Part shown: piece after piece, positions 30,648 to 34,661 of the stretch
How positions within the stretch are numbered: position 1 is the stretch's first letter
Layout: each line of letters begins with the position of its first letter
Assembly (NCBI RefSeq): GCF_030689645.1
Contig: NZ_JAUYFU010000043.1
Coordinates: 1-34,661 of the forward strand
Origin: Humidesulfovibrio sp.
GTDB taxonomy: Bacteria > Desulfobacterota > Desulfovibrionia > Desulfovibrionales > Desulfovibrionaceae
Reading direction: 5' to 3'
Length of the DNA: 34,661 bases
Notes under the pieces: model-generated
Seen by the model: the letters and a program-made list of their open reading frames with translations, nothing else
The model's database searches: none
Told to the model about the DNA's origin: nothing
Translations under genes and position numbers: made by a program

Positions 30648-30995
30648 TTAGAAAATCAAGACGGTAAAACCCTGCTGCTGATAGCCCGCCACGCCGGGGT
30701 GCCCGCTCATGTCATCGAGCAGGGGCACCCCGGCTGCCTCCACTGCCGCAAGGGCTCCCAGCTTGACCGAACAGGCCCGGCAAGCCCCGAAAATCAGCCC
30801 GCGCTCCCGCGCCTTGAGGTACAGGGGGTTCAGGAAGTGGCCAGGCTCCGTCATAAGCGCAACCAGCTTCGTGGCCGCGCCCTCCAACACTATGCCCGCC
30901 TGAAAGCCCTTGGCGTGCAGGTCCAGGGCGTTCAGCAAAACGTGAATGAAACACAGGGGGTCGTCGCGGAAAGCGAACAGAACGGTCTTTTGCAT
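30648..30995 (-). CDS. DsrE-like small protein
   Basis: The 115-residue protein resembles the DsrE/DsrF-like superfamily in size and in its layout: VLFAFRDDPLCFIHVLLNAL at the start, a central GIVLEGAATKLV, and LIFGACRACSVKLGAL (67-82) with C72 and C75 near where family members keep their sulfur-carrying cysteine. It could bind or transfer sulfur, but the CXXC pair might instead bind metal. AAGGAG supports the ATG at 30995; a much longer frame to 31937 runs antisense through ribBA and is rejected. It stands alone, convergent to the DUF2325 gene and divergent from ribBA. Confidence 0.78.
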   Translation of the reverse strand: MQKTVLFAFRDDPLCFIHVLLNALDLHAKGFQAGIVLEGAATKLVALMTEPGHFLNPLYLKARERGLIFGACRACSVKLGALAAVEAAGVPLLDDMSGHPGVAGYQQQGFTVLIF

Positions 30996-31269
30996 GGTGC
31001 GCTCCTTGCCCGGCAGGGGGAACATGCGTGGCCGGGTCTTGCCCACGGCATACCCCCCGTCAGCATACGATGCAAGGCGGCCTTGACAGCACCTGGACCG
31101 CCCGAGGCAACGGACCAGACAAGGCAGACTCCAACCACATGATTTTCTACACAGAAATTCACTCTTCACAGCCGCCGAATTTTGGGCTAAACGATCAGGT
31201 TCCGTTGTTTGAGAATCCGGCCCGGCATGCCTTGAGCTGCCGCCGCGCCCCCAAGAGAGAGGTTCATCC
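30996..31269. other. Divergent intergenic region upstream of ribBA
   Basis: These 274 bases hold the promoters of the DsrE-like gene and of ribBA. TTGACA at 31083-31088 may be a -35, but no good -10 follows at the right distance. I looked for the FMN riboswitch core (GGCGGGG and the CCGGCGG-type conserved blocks) and did not find it. No gene is supported here. Confidence 0.45.
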
Positions 31270-32487
31270 ATGCCCCTGTGCACCATAGAGGAAGCCATCG
31301 AAGACATCCGGCAGGGCCGGATGGTCATCATGGTGGACGACGAGGACCGCGAAAACGAGGGAGACCTCGTTGTCGCCGCCGAGAAAACCACCCCTGAAAT
31401 CATCAATTTCATGGCCAAGTTCGGGCGCGGGCTCATCTGTCTGGCCATGGAGCCAGCCATGATCGACAAGCTTGAGCTGCCGCTCATGGCCCAGTCGAAC
31501 GAATCCAAGTTCGGCACCAACTTCACCGTCTCCATCGAAGCCCGCGAAGGCGTCACCACTGGCATCTCCGCCTTTGACCGCTCACACACCATCCTCACCG
31601 CCGTGGCCGACGGCGTGAAGGTCGGCGACGTGGTGACTCCGGGCCACGTGTTCCCCCTGCGCGCCCGCTCCGGCGGCGTGCTGGTGCGCGCCGGCCAGAC
31701 CGAGGGCAGCGTCGACATCTCGCGCCTTGCGGGCATGAAGCCCGCGGGCGTCATCTGCGAGATCATGCGCGACGACGGCCAGATGGCCCGCATGCCGGAC
31801 CTGGAGATCTTCGCAGCCGAGCACGGCCTGAAGATCTGCTCCGTGGCCGAGCTCATCAAGCACCGCATGAAGTACGGCGGCAAGGCAGTCACCAAAATCG
31901 GCGAGGCCGACATGCCCACCCGCTGGGGCCACTTCAAGACGGCTGCCTTTCATTCCGAGGCCGACAACCGCACGCACATCGCCCTGTTCAAGGGCGACAT
32001 CACCCCGGACAAGCCGGTGCTCGTGCGGGTGCACAGCGAATGCTTGACCGGCGACGTGTTCGGCTCCATGCGCTGCGACTGCGGCGACCAGCTGGCTGCC
32101 GCCATGTGCATGATCGAAAAGGAAGACGCGGGCGTGCTTCTGTACATGCGCCAGGAGGGCCGGGGCATTGGCTTGGGCAACAAGATCCGCGCCTACCACC
32201 TGCAGGACGAGGGCTACGACACTGTCGAGGCCAACGTAAAGCTGGGCTTCAAGCCTGACCTGCGCGAATACGGCACCGGCGCGCAGATCCTGGTGTCCCT
32301 CGGCGTATGCCAGATGAAGCTCATGACCAACAACCCCAAGAAAATCGTGGGCCTCGAAGGCTACGGGCTCAAGGTTGTGGAGCGCGTGCCCATCGAGATG
32401 GCCGCCTGCTCCGTCAATGAGCGTTATCTGCAGACCAAGAAAGACAAAATGGGCCATCTGCTCAACATGGGCGACGCCCAAAAATAG
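31270..32487 (+). CDS. ribBA: 3,4-dihydroxy-2-butanone-4-phosphate synthase / GTP cyclohydrolase II
   Basis: This bifunctional enzyme supplies both precursors of riboflavin. The RibB half (about 1-205) has the acidic loop [12 protein letters not shown] (23-34) and the [12 protein letters not shown] block. The RibA half (about 210-400) has zinc ligands C258, C269 and C271 in [37 protein letters not shown] and [10 protein letters not shown]. Both halves look complete. GAGAGG precedes the ATG. It heads ribBA-ribH-nusB-leuS. The genes ribD and ribE, which precede it in some Desulfovibrio genomes, are not present here. Confidence 0.96.
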   Translation: MPLCTIEEAIEDIRQGRMVIMVDDEDRENEGDLVVAAEKTTPEIINFMAKFGRGLICLAMEPAMIDKLELPLMAQSNESKFGTNFTVSIEAREGVTTGISAFDRSHTILTAVADGVKVGDVVTPGHVFPLRARSGGVLVRAGQTEGSVDISRLAGMKPAGVICEIMRDDGQMARMPDLEIFAAEHGLKICSVAELIKHRMKYGGKAVTKIGEADMPTRWGHFKTAAFHSEADNRTHIALFKGDITPDKPVLVRVHSECLTGDVFGSMRCDCGDQLAAAMCMIEKEDAGVLLYMRQEGRGIGLGNKIRAYHLQDEGYDTVEANVKLGFKPDLREYGTGAQILVSLGVCQMKLMTNNPKKIVGLEGYGLKVVERVPIEMAACSVNERYLQTKKDKMGHLLNMGDAQK

Positions 32488-32517
32488 GCCACAAATACTT
32501 CCGCACGGAGGACGATC

Positions 32518-32988
32518 ATGCCGCACATCAAAACCATCGAAGGACAACTGGACGCCAAGGGGCTCAAGGTCGCCATCGTGGCCAGCCGCTTCAACGACTT
32601 CATCGTGGGCAAGCTCATCGGCGGCGCCGTTGACGCCCTGACCCGTCACGGCGCCAGCCGCGAGGACCTCACCCTGGTCAAGATCCCCGGCGCCTTCGAA
32701 ATGCCGCTCATCGCCAAGAAGCTCGCCGCTTCCGGCAAATACGACGGCATCGTCTGCGTTGGCGCGGTGATCCGCGGCGCCACCCCGCACTTCGATGTGG
32801 TGGTCAACGAATGCGCCAAGGGCCTGGCCGCTGTGAGCATGGAGTACAACATGCCCCTGGGCTTCGGCGTTTTGACCACGGACAACCTGGAGCAGGCCAT
32901 TGAGCGCGCAGGCTCCAAGGCCGGCAACAAGGGTGTCGACGCCGCCATGGCCATGCTGGAAACCGCCCGCGTGGCCGCCCAGATATAA
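32518..32988 (+). CDS. ribH: 6,7-dimethyl-8-ribityllumazine synthase
   Basis: RibH joins the two RibBA-derived precursors to form lumazine, the direct precursor of riboflavin. The 156-residue protein has normal length, with VASRFNDFI (21-29), IPGAFEMPL (56-64), [12 protein letters not shown] (82-93, catalytic H91) and [18 protein letters not shown] (113-130). GGAGG lies before the ATG, 30 bases after ribBA. It should form a 60-subunit or pentameric assembly in the cytoplasm, as in the family. Confidence 0.96.
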   Translation: MPHIKTIEGQLDAKGLKVAIVASRFNDFIVGKLIGGAVDALTRHGASREDLTLVKIPGAFEMPLIAKKLAASGKYDGIVCVGAVIRGATPHFDVVVNECAKGLAAVSMEYNMPLGFGVLTTDNLEQAIERAGSKAGNKGVDAAMAMLETARVAAQI

Positions 32989-33063
32989 ATTCGCGCAAGC
33001 ATGCTCGCCCCCTGGCGGGCGTTACACCGGGCAGTCCCACAGGCCGCCCGGCAGGAGCAACCG

Positions 33064-33615
33064 GTGACTGCACCCGACAAGAGTAAAGGCTCGCGCCGCC
33101 AGGGACGCACCCTGGCCTTCCAGGTCATCTTCGGATTGGCCTTTGCCCCGTCCTTCAAAATCGACCAGGTTTCGCTCCGGCAGACCTTTGCCGACAACCC
33201 GGCGGTGATGGACTGCGAAGGAGAGGAGGCGCTCGCCTTTGCCTCCCAGCTGTTCATGGGCATCTGCGAGCATCTGGACGACATCGACAAAGTCATCGGC
33301 AAACATTCCGACCACTGGAAGATCGGCCGCATCGGCAAGGTTGAGCTGGCTATTCTGCGCCTGGCTCTCTTCGAGATCCTCTACCGCCAGGACATTCCGC
33401 TCAAGGTGGCCATCAACGAAGCCATTGAGCTGGCCAAGGGCTTCGGCGACGAGAATTCGCGCGCCTTTGTCAACGGCATCCTCGATGCCGTGGCCCGCGC
33501 CGTGGATCAGGGCCGCTTCAACGCCGTCGACAAGAAGATCGACAAGAAGCCGGAAGTCAAGGACGATAAACCGATAATCAGAAAGGCCGACAAAAAGGCC
33601 GACACGGCGAAATAG
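33064..33615 (+). CDS. nusB: Transcription antitermination protein NusB
   Basis: NusB binds boxA RNA with NusE (S10) and supports rRNA antitermination. The 183-residue version starts at GTG 33064, six bases after AGGAG; the ATG at 33001 has no ribosome site and adds 21 unlikely residues. The core has SRRQGRTLAFQVIFGLAF near the start, then IGKVELAILRLALFEILY, DIPLKVAINEAIELAKGFGDENSRAFVNGILDAV, all typical. The last 30 residues form a Lys/Asp-rich tail longer than in most NusB proteins. It lies between ribH and leuS, a common arrangement. Confidence 0.94.
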   Translation: MTAPDKSKGSRRQGRTLAFQVIFGLAFAPSFKIDQVSLRQTFADNPAVMDCEGEEALAFASQLFMGICEHLDDIDKVIGKHSDHWKIGRIGKVELAILRLALFEILYRQDIPLKVAINEAIELAKGFGDENSRAFVNGILDAVARAVDQGRFNAVDKKIDKKPEVKDDKPIIRKADKKADTAK

Positions 33616-33645
33616 CCGCACGCTTCAAGGGGAGGCAAACGCACA

Positions 33646-34661
33646 ATGGGTTTCGGCAAGTACGATCCGCAGCAGGTTGAGCAGAAGTGGCAGAACAACT
33701 GGAACGAGACCCGCTGTTTCGAGGTGGAGGCCGATTCCTCGCGCCCCAAGTACTATGTGCTTGAGATGTTCCCCTACCCCTCGGGCAAGATCCACATGGG
33801 GCATGTGCGCAACTACTCCATCGGCGACGTGGTGGCGCGGTACAAGCGCATGCGCGGCCACAACGTGCTGCACCCCATGGGCTGGGACGCCTTCGGCCTG
33901 CCCGCCGAGAACGCGGCCATAAAGAACAAGACGCACCCCGCCGCCTGGACCTACGCCAACATAGCCGACATGCGCACCCAGCTGAAGCGCCTGGGCTATT
34001 CCTACGACTGGCGGCGCGAAATCGCCACCTGCCGCCCTGAATACTACAAGTGGGAGCAGCGCTTCTTCATCCAGATGCTGGAGAAGGGCTTGGCCTACCG
34101 CAAGAACTCGCCCGTGAACTGGTGCGAGGGCTGCAAGACCGTGCTGGCCAACGAGCAGGTGGAAGAGGGCAAGTGCTGGCGCTGCGACGCCGAAGTGGAG
34201 CAGAAGCAGCTGGAGCAATGGTTCTTCAAGATCACGGCATACGCCGACCAGCTGCTGGAAGACCTGAAGCTCCTTGAGGGCTCCTGGCCCGAGCGCGTCA
34301 TCACCATGCAGCAGAACTGGATCGGCAAGAGCGTCGGCGCGGAACTCACCTTCCGCATCAAGGGCTCGGACGAAACCATCACCGTGTTCACAACACGACC
34401 CGACACCCTCTGCGGAGCCACCTTCATGAGTCTGGCCGCAGAGCATCCCATGGTGGAGAAGCTCATCAAGGGCAACCCAGAGGCCGAAAAGGTCCGCGCC
34501 TTCTGCCGCGAAGTGGCCAACATGGACCGCATCAAGCGCGGGGCCGAGGATCTGGAGAAGGAGGGCGTGTTCACCGGCGCGTACTGCGTGAACCCGCTTA
34601 CGGGCAAGGACATGCCCATCCACGTGGCCAACTTCGTGCTCATGGGCTACGGCACCGGCGC
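33646..34661 (+). CDS. leuS: Leucyl-tRNA synthetase, N-terminal part (runs off the window)
   Basis: LeuS charges tRNA-Leu. Only the first 338 codons are present, and the frame is open to the right edge, so it is cut by the window and not broken. [16 protein letters not shown] (42-57) carries the HIGH-type motif HMGH (50-53). [14 protein letters not shown] and a zinc-type segment (WCEGC and CWRCD) follow. The editing domain begins near 220, with [20 protein letters not shown] as its threonine-rich loop. KMSKS would lie outside. GGGGAGG lies before the ATG, 30 bases after nusB. Confidence 0.97.
   Translation, partial: MGFGKYDPQQVEQKWQNNWNETRCFEVEADSSRPKYYVLEMFPYPSGKIHMGHVRNYSIGDVVARYKRMRGHNVLHPMGWDAFGLPAENAAIKNKTHPAAWTYANIADMRTQLKRLGYSYDWRREIATCRPEYYKWEQRFFIQMLEKGLAYRKNSPVNWCEGCKTVLANEQVEEGKCWRCDAEVEQKQLEQWFFKITAYADQLLEDLKLLEGSWPERVITMQQNWIGKSVGAELTFRIKGSDETITVFTTRPDTLCGATFMSLAAEHPMVEKLIKGNPEAEKVRAFCREVANMDRIKRGAEDLEKEGVFTGAYCVNPLTGKDMPIHVANFVLMGYGTG

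Noticed and set aside
1-34661. tRNA or rRNA genes, CRISPR arrays, insertion sequences, integrases, attachment sites
   Set aside because: I found no direct-repeat arrays, transposase-like frames or tRNA-like cloverleaf sequence. The coding content is ordinary core and metabolic genes.

Overview
The window looks like chromosomal DNA of a high-GC sulfate reducer of the Desulfovibrionaceae. The evidence is gene content: rubredoxin, desulfoferrodoxin, rubrerythrin and rubredoxin:oxygen oxidoreductase together, a periplasmic tetraheme cytochrome c3, a heme-binding chemoreceptor of the DcrA kind, menaquinone synthesis by the futalosine route, anaerobic-type cobalamin genes, and a ribBA-ribH-nusB-leuS run. 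I see no phage, insertion sequence, CRISPR array, tRNA or rRNA. Most genes are on the minus strand; the right end (29.4-34.7 kb) is mainly plus.

Layout. 1-248: REP-like inverted repeats. 249-1783 (minus): cobM, yjbQ and a Cys-rich metal-binding protein. 1812-5222 (minus): an oxygen-defence island, perR - rbr - dfx - tandem rubredoxin - terminator - roo - terminator, with a Per-box-like site over the perR promoter. 5359-8340 (minus): tetraheme cytochrome, heme chemoreceptor and PilZ protein, closed by a terminator. 8461-18541 (minus): purSL, an HDOD-GGDEF protein, polyprenyl diphosphate synthase, mqnB, a UDP-sugar dehydrogenase, menG and a small protein, with one small plus-strand DUF2065 gene between. 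18858-19973 (plus): response regulator with a degenerate HD-GYP domain. 20075-22191 (minus): an unusual acidic repeat/coiled-coil protein and cytochrome c3. 22359-29100 (minus): cobJ, cbiG, cobL (CbiET), cbiD, an SDR-DUF2867 protein, a small lipoprotein and a cysteine hydrolase. 29397-30596 (plus): DUF2325 protein behind a near-perfect Fur-box-like palindrome. 30648-30995 (minus): DsrE-like protein. 31270-34661 (plus): ribBA, ribH, nusB and the start of leuS, which runs off the window.

How the genes fit together. PerR would sense peroxide or iron status and control enzymes that remove peroxide (rubrerythrin), superoxide (desulfoferrodoxin) and O2 (Roo), with the rubredoxins as electron carriers. 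The heme chemoreceptor operon would add behavioural oxygen/redox sensing. mqnB, the prenyl synthase and menG cover three parts of menaquinone synthesis. The cobalamin genes cover the middle methylations and ring contraction of the anaerobic corrin pathway, but are split between two loci about 20 kb apart.

Most worth a second look: the Fur-box-controlled Cys-rich DUF2325 protein, the acidic repeat protein with scaffold-like architecture, the two rubredoxins joined in one frame with an internal ribosome site, the heme chemoreceptor/cytochrome/PilZ operon, and a terminator-like leader in front of the menG operon. All calls come from reading the sequence; no database search was run.
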